A stretch of DNA of 13,667 nt from Christensenellaceae bacterium (GCA_031287285.1 JAITTC010000060.1:1-13667); one strand, 5' to 3'. Positions 1-6,063 are shown, counted from the stretch's first letter. Numbers and translations: made by a program. The notes: a model not told the origin generated them from the letters alone.

Positions 1-31
1 TGGCGGTCGCGACGATGCAACGTGGCTTCCT

Positions 32-74
32 CGTCCTTGCGAGGAGTGCACGCGGCGCGGCAATCGCAATGGCG
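32..74 (+). repeat. Degenerate short palindromic repeat
   Basis: This is a decayed copy of the short (about 42 bp) form of the repeat family. The left arm reads CGTCCTTGCGAGGAG instead of CGTCATTGCGAGGAG, and the right arm ends TCGCAATGGCG instead of TCGCAATGACG. Another fragment with an intact right arm ends at 139. The copy lies downstream of hom in gene-free DNA. Confidence 0.65.
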
Positions 75-212
75 AAAGGAGTGCAGCAAAGCGACCGCAA
101 TGACGAGAGCTGCGCTACGACGTGGGAATCGCAATGACGAAAGGAGCGCCACCACGATGAAGCAAAGCAACCGCAACAGCGAGCGAAGGCAGCGCATGCA
201 ACGGCCCTTTTT

Positions 213-315
213 CGTCATTGCGAGGAGCGTAGCGACGAAGCAATCCAGCGAGAACGCACATAGGCTTCTTCAAAAAGGTGGACGCAGGATTGCTTCACTG
301 TCGTTCGCAATGACG
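213..315 (+). repeat. Full-length palindromic repeat, copy A
   Basis: A 103-bp imperfect palindrome. The outer arms are CGTCATTGCGA and TCGCAATGACG. The inner arms are GAAGCAATCCAGC and a slightly degenerate partner GCAGGATTGCTTC. The centre is asymmetric (CTTCTTCAAAAAGG), which fixes the orientation as plus. The 5' flank CGGCCCTTTTT is shared, with changes, with the copies at 366 and 670, so the mobile or amplified unit may extend beyond the arms. Open frames here give low-complexity peptides and are not genes. Confidence 0.9.
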
Positions 316-365
316 AAAGAGGCAGCGACGTGGCAATCGCAATGACGGATGCGACGGCCCTTCCT

Positions 366-469
366 CGTCATTGCGAGAAGCGCAAGCGACGAAGCAATCC
401 AGCAACAACGCGCAAAGGCTTCTTCAAAAAGGAGGACGCTGGATTGCTTCACTGCCGTTCGCAATGACG
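366..469 (+). repeat. Full-length palindromic repeat, copy B
   Basis: A 104-bp copy in the same orientation as copy A, with intact outer arms, inner arms GAAGCAATCCAGC / GCTGGATTGCTTC and the same central CTTCTTCAAAAAGG. It starts 153 bp after copy A, and a lone right arm of the short form (ending at 347) lies between them. Confidence 0.9.
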
Positions 470-517
470 GATACGGCATTCTTCGCCACCCGCAACGTCT
501 TTCCTCGCCACCTCTCT

Positions 518-560
518 CGTCACCCGCGAGGAGCATCGCGGCGCGGCAATCGCAATGGCG
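518..560 (+). repeat. Degenerate short palindromic repeat
   Basis: A decayed short copy: left arm CGTCACCCGCGAGGAGC, right arm GGCAATCGCAATGGCG. Its decay pattern resembles the copy at 32-74 (shared GGCGCGGCAATCGCAATGGCG core), so the two may descend from one degenerate subfamily. Confidence 0.6.
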
Positions 561-669
561 AAAGGAGCAGCGGCCGCAAGGGCACAGCGTGACTTCTTCG
601 TCTTCGTGGGAGCGCTACGCTACAACAGGCACAATGGCGGTGGAGGCAGTAAATACGACAGCCCTTCTT

Positions 670-711
670 CGTCATTGCGAGGAGCGTAGCGACGTGGCAA
701 TCGCAATGACG
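670..711 (+). repeat. Short palindromic repeat, 42 bp
   Basis: An intact short form. The left arm CGTCATTGCGAGGAGCG continues through TAGCGACG and is closed directly by TGGCAATCGCAATGACG, without the GCAATCCAGC inner stem of the long form. The stretch just upstream (about 640-665, containing CAGTAAATACGACAGCCC) resembles, in inverse orientation, the spacer near 3335-3360. Confidence 0.85.
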
Positions 712-796
712 AAAGATGTCGCGGCAAGGCAACCGTAATGACAAGACGGCTGCGCGGCCCGCGGCTTGTCAAAGGGGGATTTCCGAAGGTTCGCGC

Positions 797-839
797 AAAA
801 AGAGCGGCTGCACCGGCTATATAGGCACGGCGACCGCTC
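797..839 (-). terminator. Probable Rho-independent terminator of the hom operon
   Basis: Read on the minus strand, an outer stem GAGCGG / CCGCTC encloses an imperfect GC-rich inner stem and is followed at once by TTTTT. It lies about 55 bp beyond the hom stop codon, which fits the end of the kinase-hom transcript. The inner pairing is imperfect. Confidence 0.6.
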
Positions 840-893
840 ATTTAAGTGGGGAGCTCGGAATTTGGTGGCGAGGCCGCGGAGCAGAGCGGCGCT

Positions 894-2120
894 TTAGGGG
901 CTAATATACCGAATGACCGCGCCATGTGGCAGATCGAAGCGCTCAAACCGCGCGCGAAGCTCGCTTTCGACACCTTCTTCGGTGATGAGCGCGAATTCCT
1001 CGGCGAAGGCCTCGCCTTCCACGGTCACCAAGCGCGCGCCGGGGAAGAGACCCTCGACCTCCTGCTGGGCGCCGGGGGTCAGCGGGCATAAAACCCGCGA
1101 AAACAGCCGCACTTGACCCGAGAGCGCATCGAGGCAGCGCAGGGGCGCGGGCGGCTCTATGGCCCTGTCAGAGGGGTGCAGGGCGATGTCTACAATATCG
1201 CCCACGATGGCGCTGGCCGTGGGCAGCTGGCCGGCGCCGCGCCCATAGAAGAGCACGTCGCCCACCATGTCGCCATTGACCAGCACCGCGTTGAATACAT
1301 CGCTGACACCGGCCAAGGGGTGGTCGCCCGGCAGCATGGCAGGCGCCACCGAGGCCCTGAAGCCGCCCTCCACCCTTTCGCCCAGGGCGATAAGCTTCAC
1401 GCTGCGCCCGAGTTCTCGGGCGTAGAGCATATCCTGCTTTTCGAGCAGGGTGATGCCTTCGGTAAACATCCCCTCATCGCTCAGGGGGCTGCCGAAGGCC
1501 ACATGGCAAAGGATGCAGATCTTGCGGCGGGCATCGTCGCCCTCCACGTCCGCCGCGGGATCTTGCTCCGCATAGCCCTTCTGCTGGGCCTCTTCAAGCG
1601 CCGCCGCGAAGGAGGCGCCGCCGTCGCGCATCCTGGTGAGGATATAGTTCGTGGTGCCGTTTAAGATGCCCGCGATGCTGCCGATGTGGTTGGCCGCGAG
1701 ATTCTGCCGCAGCGGCCCGATGACCGGGATGCCGCCGCCCGTGCTGGCCTCGTAGAGGAAGCGCACGCCCTTTTCGGCGGCCTTTTGGATGATCTCTTCG
1801 CCGGCTGCCACCACGAGAGCCTTATTCGAGGTCACCACATGCTTGCCGCTGTCGATGGCCCGTAAAACGAAGCTCCGTGCGGGCTCCACGCCGCCCATGC
1901 ACTCCACCACGATGTCGATATCCGGCCTTGCCAGCAGCGCTTGCGCGTCCTTCGTGAACAGGCTTGCGTAAGGGAGCGCCGAAAAGTCGCGCAGGTCGCA
2001 GATTGCGGCAAGCTCAAGCCCCTGCCCCACGCGCCCTTTTAAGAGCTCCGCATTTTTTAGAAGAATCTCAGCCACGCCGCCGCCCACGACGCCATGGCCG
2101 AGCAACCCGATCCTCGCCAT
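894..2120 (-). CDS. hom: Homoserine dehydrogenase
   Basis: Homoserine dehydrogenase reduces aspartate 4-semialdehyde to homoserine with NAD(P)H, at the branch to threonine and methionine, in the cytoplasm. The 408-residue protein starts with a Rossmann motif GLLGHGVVGGGV (residues 5-16). Further hallmarks are SNKALV near residue 100, the signature AGILNGTTNYIL around 150-161, DVEGDDARRK (191-200, with the catalytic Asp/Lys pattern) and FYGRGAGQLPTASAIVGDI in the C-terminal half. The length is slightly below the usual 420-430, and the last ~65 residues look like a reduced ACT region. The start ATG follows a purine-rich stretch (GGGGCGAGAGGAA). It lies 13 bp after the kinase stop, so the two are probably cotranscribed. 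No other threonine-pathway gene is visible. Confidence 0.96.
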   Translation of the reverse strand: MARIGLLGHGVVGGGVAEILLKNAELLKGRVGQGLELAAICDLRDFSALPYASLFTKDAQALLARPDIDIVVECMGGVEPARSFVLRAIDSGKHVVTSNKALVVAAGEEIIQKAAEKGVRFLYEASTGGGIPVIGPLRQNLAANHIGSIAGILNGTTNYILTRMRDGGASFAAALEEAQQKGYAEQDPAADVEGDDARRKICILCHVAFGSPLSDEGMFTEGITLLEKQDMLYARELGRSVKLIALGERVEGGFRASVAPAMLPGDHPLAGVSDVFNAVLVNGDMVGDVLFYGRGAGQLPTASAIVGDIVDIALHPSDRAIEPPAPLRCLDALSGQVRLFSRVLCPLTPGAQQEVEGLFPGARLVTVEGEAFAEEFALITEEGVESELRARFERFDLPHGAVIRYISP

Positions 2121-2133
2121 TTCCTCTCGCCCC

Positions 2134-3060
2134 TTATAGTTCTTGGATTTTAACCCTTTTTAGCATTTCCTCAAAGCCTGCCCTGTCAAAGAGCTGCGTG
2201 CCCTCGCTCATCACCGCCGCCGTGCCCGCCGCAACGCCTGTGCGCAGGGCTTCCGCAAGGTCGGCGCCGCCAAGCAAGGCGTAGAGCAGCCCGCAGACCA
2301 CGCTGTCGCCCGCGCCGACGGTTGAGCGCACAGGCACCTCAACGCTCGGGGCATAAACGCAGCGCTTCCCATCGGTGAGCAGCGCGCCGCCCGAGCCCAT
2401 GGTTACGCAGCAGAGCCCCGCTCCCATCCCAATGGAGTGTACAGCGGCCAGGCGCAGATCGTCAAGGGATGACAATTTTTTTCTTGTTAGGGTTTCGAGC
2501 TCATAGCTGTTGGGCTTGATGAGCTCCGGCCTTGCCAAAAGGCCTGCCCTGAGCCTTTCGCCCTCCGCGTCCAGCACCCGGAAGGCGCAGCTGCCCGCTT
2601 CCTCGATCAGCGTTTGATAAAAATCGTTGGGTGCGCCGGGCGGTAGCGAGCCCGTGAACACCATTGCCCGCGATTCCCTCGCTGCCTCGCTCGAAAGCTG
2701 CCGCAGCGAAAGCAGCCTCTCTTCGCTCACCTGCGGCCCCGCCTCGTTGACCTCAGTGACTACGCCCTTTTCCTCATCGAAGATCTTGAGGTTGGTGCGA
2801 ATTTCGCCCGGGGCGCTCACAAAGCGGTACGGCACGCCCGCGGCGTCGAGCCTGTCGGTCACCAGATGGCGGTTCGCCTCATAGATCAAGCCGATGGCAA
2901 GGCTCTGCATTTGAAGTTTTTGCGCGCCCAGCGCGATGTGAATGCCCTTGCCGCCGCCGTCTATCCGCGAGGAGCGGATGCGGTTCATGCCGCCGTATTC
3001 GAAGCGCTCGATATGCACCGTCTTGTCGATGCAGGGGTTGAGGCAAACGCCGGTGATCAT
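2134..3060 (-). CDS. PfkB-family sugar-phosphate kinase (1-phosphofructokinase / tagatose-6-phosphate kinase type)
   Basis: A 308-residue cytoplasmic kinase of the PfkB/ribokinase superfamily. Visible motifs are NPCID (8-12, with the conserved Asp), GGGKG (35-39), RTNLKIF and TEVNEAGP, typical of the FruK/LacC branch, and the C-terminal GAGDS (249-253) carrying the catalytic Asp and anion hole. The family phosphorylates fructose 1-phosphate or tagatose 6-phosphate with ATP; the substrate here cannot be fixed. The start codon is ATG at 3060, with GGAGGGG six bases upstream; a TTG immediately before it is less likely. It is the first gene of a probable operon with hom, with no PTS fructose transporter or regulator beside it, which is unusual for fruK. 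Confidence 0.88.
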   Translation of the reverse strand: MITGVCLNPCIDKTVHIERFEYGGMNRIRSSRIDGGGKGIHIALGAQKLQMQSLAIGLIYEANRHLVTDRLDAAGVPYRFVSAPGEIRTNLKIFDEEKGVVTEVNEAGPQVSEERLLSLRQLSSEAARESRAMVFTGSLPPGAPNDFYQTLIEEAGSCAFRVLDAEGERLRAGLLARPELIKPNSYELETLTRKKLSSLDDLRLAAVHSIGMGAGLCCVTMGSGGALLTDGKRCVYAPSVEVPVRSTVGAGDSVVCGLLYALLGGADLAEALRTGVAAGTAAVMSEGTQLFDRAGFEEMLKRVKIQEL

Positions 3061-3090
3061 CAAATTCCCCTCCGTGCTGTTCTTTGGCTC

Positions 3091-3099
3091 ATTATATCA
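3091..3099 (-). promoter_or_regulatory. Extended -10 promoter for the kinase-hom operon
   Basis: On the minus strand the sequence TGATATAAT is a perfect -10 hexamer with the extended TG motif, about 30 bp before the kinase start. No good -35 is seen, as is common for extended -10 promoters. Confidence 0.6.
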
Positions 3100-3201
3100 T
3101 ATTTTCATCGCGCCCGTTTTGGACCAAAAAGGGATCGGCCTTCGGAGAAGATGTTGTTTGACGGCCAGAAAGGGCTTGCGCCAATACGCCGCGACACCTT
3201 T

Positions 3202-3243
3202 CGTCATTGCGATTGCCGCGTCGCTATGCTCCTCGCAATGACG
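3202..3243 (-). repeat. Short palindromic repeat, 42 bp
   Basis: Same family as the copy at 670-711 but in the opposite orientation: CGTCATTGCGATTGCC on the left and GCTCCTCGCAATGACG on the right. Its right arm is shared with the long copy that follows. Confidence 0.85.
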
Positions 3244-3330
3244 AAGGAGCAATCCAGCGTCCCCTTTTTTGAAGTAGCCTTTGCACGTTCTTGCTGGATT
3301 GCTTCGTCGCTTATGCTCCTCGCAATGACG
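3241..3330 (-). repeat. Long palindromic repeat lacking its own left outer arm
   Basis: Inner arms GCAATCCAGC / GCTGGATTGC, the central CCCCTTTTTTGAAG and the right outer arm are present, but the left outer arm is replaced by the end of the preceding short copy. The orientation is minus. Confidence 0.8.
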
Positions 3331-3396
3331 TGGAAGGCTCGTTGCATTTACTGCCCTTGCCGGCGTTGCGATTACTTCTTCATCGCGCGCTCCTTT

Positions 3397-3500
3397 CGTC
3401 ATTGCGAACGACAGTGAAGCAATCCAGCGTTCCCCTTTTTGAAGAAGCCCTTGCGCGTTCTTGCTGGATTGCTTCGTCGCGTGCACTCCTCGCAATGACG
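3397..3500 (-). repeat. Full-length palindromic repeat, copy E
   Basis: An intact 104-bp copy in minus orientation with both outer and inner arms. A partial right arm with changes (TCCTTGCCATGACG) follows up to about 3535. The cluster lies between the SH3 gene terminator and the kinase promoter. Confidence 0.9.
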
Positions 3501-3549
3501 AAGAAAGGCAGTCGCGTGCGCTCCTTGCCATGACGAGGGTTTTGGGCAT

Positions 3550-3577
3550 AAAAAGGGCCCATGGTCGCCCATGAGCC
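3550..3577 (-). terminator. Rho-independent terminator of SH3b gene copy 1
   Basis: On the minus strand, GGCTCATGG-GCGA-CCATGGGCC forms a 9-bp stem (one G-T pair) followed by TTTTT. It is paralogous to the terminator at 4679-4706, including the flanking GGGCATAAAAA. Confidence 0.85.
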
Positions 3578-3599
3578 TCTTCTGAATGCCTAATGAAGC

Positions 3600-3953
3600 T
3601 TATACGCCATCCGACTGCGGCAGAACCTTGCTCTCGACGCCGTCATCCGCAACGACCTCATCGTCAAGATCGACTACGACCAGACTAAGGTAATCGATAT
3701 GCATCCAGCCTTCGACGAGCTCGCCGTCATCGCCCAGCAAGATGACTTTCGCCCAGTTACCGGTGATGCTCTCTACGCTCACCACGGTGCCGCGCGGGTA
3801 GGTGCCCAGGATGGAATAGTTCGTGCCGGCGCCGGAGCGCAGATTCAGGGCGCGAGCGGTGACGACGGCGCCGACTTCATCGGCGGCGAGGGCGGGGGCT
3901 GCCATGGCCAGGCACAGCAGAGCAACCAGAACAAGAGCAAGAAGCTTTTTCAT
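3600..3953 (-). CDS. Secreted SH3b-domain protein, short paralogue
   Basis: A 117-residue exported protein. The signal peptide (MKKLLALVLVALLCLAMAAPALA, in two parts: charged start, then hydrophobic core) has a likely ALA/AD cleavage at residue 23-24. The mature part is one bacterial SH3 (SH3_3) domain, roughly residues 28-92, with VTARALNLRSGAGTNYSILG and a C-terminal GWMHIDYL. Such domains often bind peptidoglycan or other envelope ligands; the ligand here is unknown. The start ATG follows AAAGGGGA. It is about four-fifths identical to the protein at 4837-5289, with the signal peptide almost unchanged, but lacks that protein's charged tail and ends at VLPQSDGV. It has its own promoter and terminator and is part of a tandem duplication. 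Confidence 0.85.
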   Translation of the reverse strand: MKKLLALVLVALLCLAMAAPALAADEVGAVVTARALNLRSGAGTNYSILGTYPRGTVVSVESITGNWAKVILLGDDGELVEGWMHIDYLSLVVVDLDDEVVADDGVESKVLPQSDGV

Positions 3954-4002
3954 GAAAAACTTCCCCTTTCTGCCTTGATAGGCAAGATGATTTTACGGGA
4001 TT

Positions 4003-4030
4003 AGTATAGCACGCTTTCATTTAATTGCAA
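4003..4030 (-). promoter_or_regulatory. Promoter of SH3b gene copy 1
   Basis: On the minus strand TTGCAA, a 16-bp spacer and TATACT, with an extended TGC before the -10. It lies about 50 bp before the ATG. The -10 region matches that of copy 2 (GTGCTATACT versus GTGCTATACT), but the -35 region differs. Confidence 0.65.
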
Positions 4031-4082
4031 GTTTCGTTTTTAATCGCCAAAAACGGTCGGCAAGCGGCGGCGCTTCGCGGCC

Positions 4083-4203
4083 TTTACAAATTGCGCAGCC
4101 GCGTATGAAGCCCATACATGTGGGGGAAATTACGGCCGGGAAACCTGCGGAGGAAGCGGGGGTGGCGCCTTGGTTTGGGCGGTATGCACGCTGTTTTTGC
4201 TGG
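4083..4203 (+). pseudogene. Truncated 5' remnant of ytfI (duplicate)
   Basis: This 121-bp stretch matches 5419-5539, the upstream region and first dozen codons of ytfI, at a constant offset of 1336 bp. I count nine mismatches, mostly transitions. Homology stops at CTGG, where the sequence switches to the right half of a palindromic repeat (CTGGATTGCTTCG). No functional protein is expected: the remainder of ytfI is absent and the fused frame only reads through repeats. Confidence 0.85.
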
Positions 4204-4236
4204 ATTGCTTCGTCGCTTGCGCTCCTCGCAATGACG
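4198..4236 (-). repeat. Right half of a long palindromic repeat
   Basis: Only the right inner arm (GCTGGATTGC) and right outer arm (TCGCAATGACG) are present; the left half is replaced by the ytfI remnant. TTTTTGCTGG is common to the repeat family and, with one change, to ytfI. Confidence 0.85.
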
Positions 4237-4254
4237 AAGAAGGGCCGCCGCATC

Positions 4255-4296
4255 CGTCATTGCGATTGCCGCGTCGCTACGCTCCTCGCAATGACG
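4255..4296 (-). repeat. Short palindromic repeat, 42 bp
   Basis: An intact short form in minus orientation, nearly identical to the copies at 3202 and 4508. It runs directly into the first 85-bp tandem unit. Confidence 0.9.
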
Positions 4297-4381
4297 GTGA
4301 AGCAATCCAGCGTTCCCCTTTTTGAAGAGGCCACTGCGTTTTTGCTGGATTGCTTCGTCGCTTGCGCTCCTCGCAATGACG
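4297..4381 (-). repeat. 85-bp tandem repeat unit 1
   Basis: A long-form copy without its own left outer arm, running from GTGAAGCAATCCAGCG to the right arm TCGCAATGACG. The next unit repeats it at exactly 85 bp. Confidence 0.9.
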
Positions 4382-4466
4382 GTGAAGCAATCCAGCGTTC
4401 CCCTTTTTGAAGAGGTCACTGCGTTTTTTCTGGATTGCTTCGTCGCGCGCGCTCCTCGCAATGACG
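4382..4466 (-). repeat. 85-bp tandem repeat unit 2
   Basis: A near-identical head-to-tail copy of 4297-4381, with a few substitutions (for example GAGGTCACTGCG versus GAGGCCACTGCG, and TTTTTTCTGG versus TTTTTGCTGG). The TTTTTTCTGG here exactly matches the sequence in ytfI at 5530-5539. Confidence 0.9.
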
Positions 4467-4507
4467 GGGAAGGGGCGTTGTGGGTGGCGTGGAAGGGCCA
4501 CTCCTTT

Positions 4508-4549
4508 CGTCATTGCGATTGCCGCGTCGCTGCGCTCCTCGCAATGACG
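4508..4549 (-). repeat. Short palindromic repeat, 42 bp
   Basis: An intact short form in minus orientation, flanked on the left by CTCCTTT as at 3397. From here to 4678 I see no further gene, only GC-rich spacer leading into the SH3b copy 2 terminator. Confidence 0.88.
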
Positions 4550-4678
4550 AGGAAGGTGGCGAGGAAAGGGCGTTATGGGTAGTGAGGAAGGGCTCTTGCG
4601 GTTGCCGGCGCGCGTTTTGCCATGGGCTTTCGCAGAAGCAGCCAAGTGGGAGCAGCCAAGAAGAGGGTTTTTGGGCAT

Positions 4679-4706
4679 AAAAAAGGCCCATGGTCGCCCA
4701 TGGGCC
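4679..4706 (-). terminator. Rho-independent terminator of SH3b gene copy 2
   Basis: On the minus strand, GGCCCATGG-GCGA-CCATGGGCC is a perfect 9-bp stem followed by TTTTTT. It is the better preserved partner of the terminator at 3550-3577. Confidence 0.9.
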
Positions 4707-4836
4707 CCTTCTGAACGTCTACAGAATCGAAAGCTTTATGGCCTCAGCTCCAAGAGAACCCGGTGGTGTGTTCTTCGCCGCTGCTTTAGCAACGTCAATA
4801 GGACCCGATGGCCTTTCGCCTTTCTTGACGCCTTTA

Positions 4837-5289
4837 TTAGCGCTCCAGTATAGGCTTCGGCTTTTTCTCGGCATTTCCCTTCTTGGTCTTCTCCAAGTCC
4901 TCCTTTTGGGCCTCCTTTTCGGTCTTCGCGACGATCATATCTGCTTCCCCTTGCGGCAAAACCCTGCTCTCGACGCCGTCAGTCGCAACGGCCTCATCGC
5001 CGAGATCGACGTTGGTCAGAGCGAGGTAGCCGGTATACATCCAGCCTTCGATGTGCTCGCCGTTAGCGCCCAGCAAGGCGACCTTGGCCCAGCTGCCGGT
5101 GATGCTCTCTACGCTCACCAGGGTGCCGCGCGGGTAGCTGCCCAGGATGGAATGGTTCGTGCCGGCGCCGGAGCGCAGATTCAAGGCACGAGCGGTGACG
5201 ACGGCGCCGACTTCGTCGGCCGCGAGGGCGGGTGCCGCCATGGCCAAGCACAGCAAGGCCACCAGAATGAGAGCAAGAAGCTTTTTCAT
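4837..5289 (-). CDS. Secreted SH3b-domain protein, long paralogue
   Basis: A 150-residue exported protein with the same signal peptide type as its paralogue (cleavage likely after ALA, residue 23) and one SH3_3 domain (about 28-92: LNLRSGAGTNHSILGSYPRG and a closing GWMYTGYL). Unlike the paralogue it continues into a Lys/Glu-rich tail of roughly 40 residues (KTEKEAQKEDLEKTKKG and on), probably disordered or helical, possibly for electrostatic binding to wall polymers. The start is the ATG at 5289 after AAAGGGGGAAG; an in-frame ATG 33 bp upstream would spoil the signal peptide. It is transcribed divergently from ytfI. Its role is unknown; a cell-wall association is an inference from the domain. 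Confidence 0.86.
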   Translation of the reverse strand: MKKLLALILVALLCLAMAAPALAADEVGAVVTARALNLRSGAGTNHSILGSYPRGTLVSVESITGSWAKVALLGANGEHIEGWMYTGYLALTNVDLGDEAVATDGVESRVLPQGEADMIVAKTEKEAQKEDLEKTKKGNAEKKPKPILER

Positions 5290-5339
5290 GAAAAACTTCC
5301 CCCTTTCTGCCTTAAAAGGCAATATAAATTATGGGAGAC

Positions 5340-5368
5340 AGTATAGCACTTTCGCTAGTAAACGACAA
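5340..5368 (-). promoter_or_regulatory. Promoter of SH3b gene copy 2
   Basis: On the minus strand TTGTCG, a 17-bp spacer and TATACT with an extended TGC. The -35 sits inside one of two 16-bp direct repeats (5355-5390). Confidence 0.68.
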
Positions 5369-5390
5369 GATCATCTAGTAAACGACAGGA
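5355..5390. repeat. Two 16-bp direct repeats at a promoter
   Basis: CTAGTAAACGACAAGA (5355-5370) is followed after TCAT by CTAGTAAACGACAGGA (5375-5390), a period of 20 bp or about two helical turns. The first copy contains the -35 of the SH3b promoter; both lie in the divergent region with ytfI. The equivalent region of copy 1 lacks them. They could be operator sites or a duplicated -35. Confidence 0.6.
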
Positions 5391-5505
5391 ATAATTACAA
5401 ATCGGCAACATCTGCGGTTTTGCAAATTGCGCCGCCGCGTATGAAACCCACACATGTGGGGGAAACTACAGCCGGGAAACCTGCGGAGGAAGCGGGGGTG
5501 ACGCC

Positions 5506-6063
5506 TTGGTTTGGGCGGTATGCGCGCTGTTTTTTCTGGCGCTGATCTGGAACTCGCAAAACTATATGACGGTGAAGGTGCGGGCCGAAGGGCTGAAGCT
5601 GCGTTACCGCGTGGAGCTTTGGCTGCTCGGCGGCTGGATTCGCAAGGGTTTTTCGCAAAAGCTCTATCATTTGCCGCGAAAAGAGGAGGAGAGCCGCTTC
5701 TTGAGCCGCTTTTTGAGGCGGATGCGAAAAACGGCGAAGCTGCGGCGGCTGCGGGGCGAGATGCTGCTGGGCCTGCGCGGCGACGCGGCCGCAACCGCGG
5801 CGCTTTGCGGGCTGTTCCTTTCGCTTTTAAGCGGCGTTTGGGCGCTGTGGCTGGGCGGCGGCAGAGGCCTGCAGTCAAAAATCGAAATTAAGCCGGACTT
5901 TAACCGCGATGTGCTCGAAATCGAGGGAAGCTGCATGATTTCCGCAAAAAGCGGGCATATTATGGCAGCGGCGTTTAGCTGCCTAATCGAAAGTTGGAAG
6001 GGAGCGCTTCAACAATGGCTCACCCGATTGAGAGCATCATGGGCACCACCATGGAGAACTTAA
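5506..6063 (+). CDS. ytfI: DUF2953 protein YtfI
   Basis: A 185-residue protein with an N-terminal hydrophobic helix (about residues 2-14, VWAVCALFFLALIW) followed by a basic cytoplasmic part, a second hydrophobic stretch around 100-116, and a C-terminal segment (IEIKPDFNRDVLEIEG, then a Gly-His near 150) typical of DUF2953. The assignment rests on this and on position directly before ytfJ, as in Bacillus ytfI-ytfJ; its molecular role is not known. The start is uncertain: no ATG or GTG exists in frame back to the stop at 5392, and TTG at 5506 with GGGGG seven bases upstream is the best candidate. The end overlaps ytfJ by 49 bp. Its 5' end is duplicated at 4083-4203. Confidence 0.72.
   Translation: MVWAVCALFFLALIWNSQNYMTVKVRAEGLKLRYRVELWLLGGWIRKGFSQKLYHLPRKEEESRFLSRFLRRMRKTAKLRRLRGEMLLGLRGDAAATAALCGLFLSLLSGVWALWLGGGRGLQSKIEIKPDFNRDVLEIEGSCMISAKSGHIMAAAFSCLIESWKGALQQWLTRLRASWAPPWRT

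Noticed and set aside
22..841. Several open frames giving peptides with HCEERSDVAIAMTK, VIARSASDEAIQ and similar
   Set aside because: They are translations of the palindromic repeats in various frames and both strands; no ribosome-binding sites, and the same peptides recur at every cluster.
1113..1664. 183-codon plus-strand open frame
   Set aside because: It is the antisense shadow of hom, which has all family motifs.
213..4549. Possible CRISPR array
   Set aside because: Copies are long palindromes with irregular spacing, mixed orientation and decay; there are no uniform spacers and no cas gene.
4017..4691. Open frames on both strands across the third repeat cluster
   Set aside because: Again repeat translations; one is fused to the ytfI remnant and has no protein-like continuation.
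4690..5346. 218-codon plus-strand open frame
   Set aside because: It is antisense to the SH3b gene with a clear signal peptide, promoter and terminator on the other strand.
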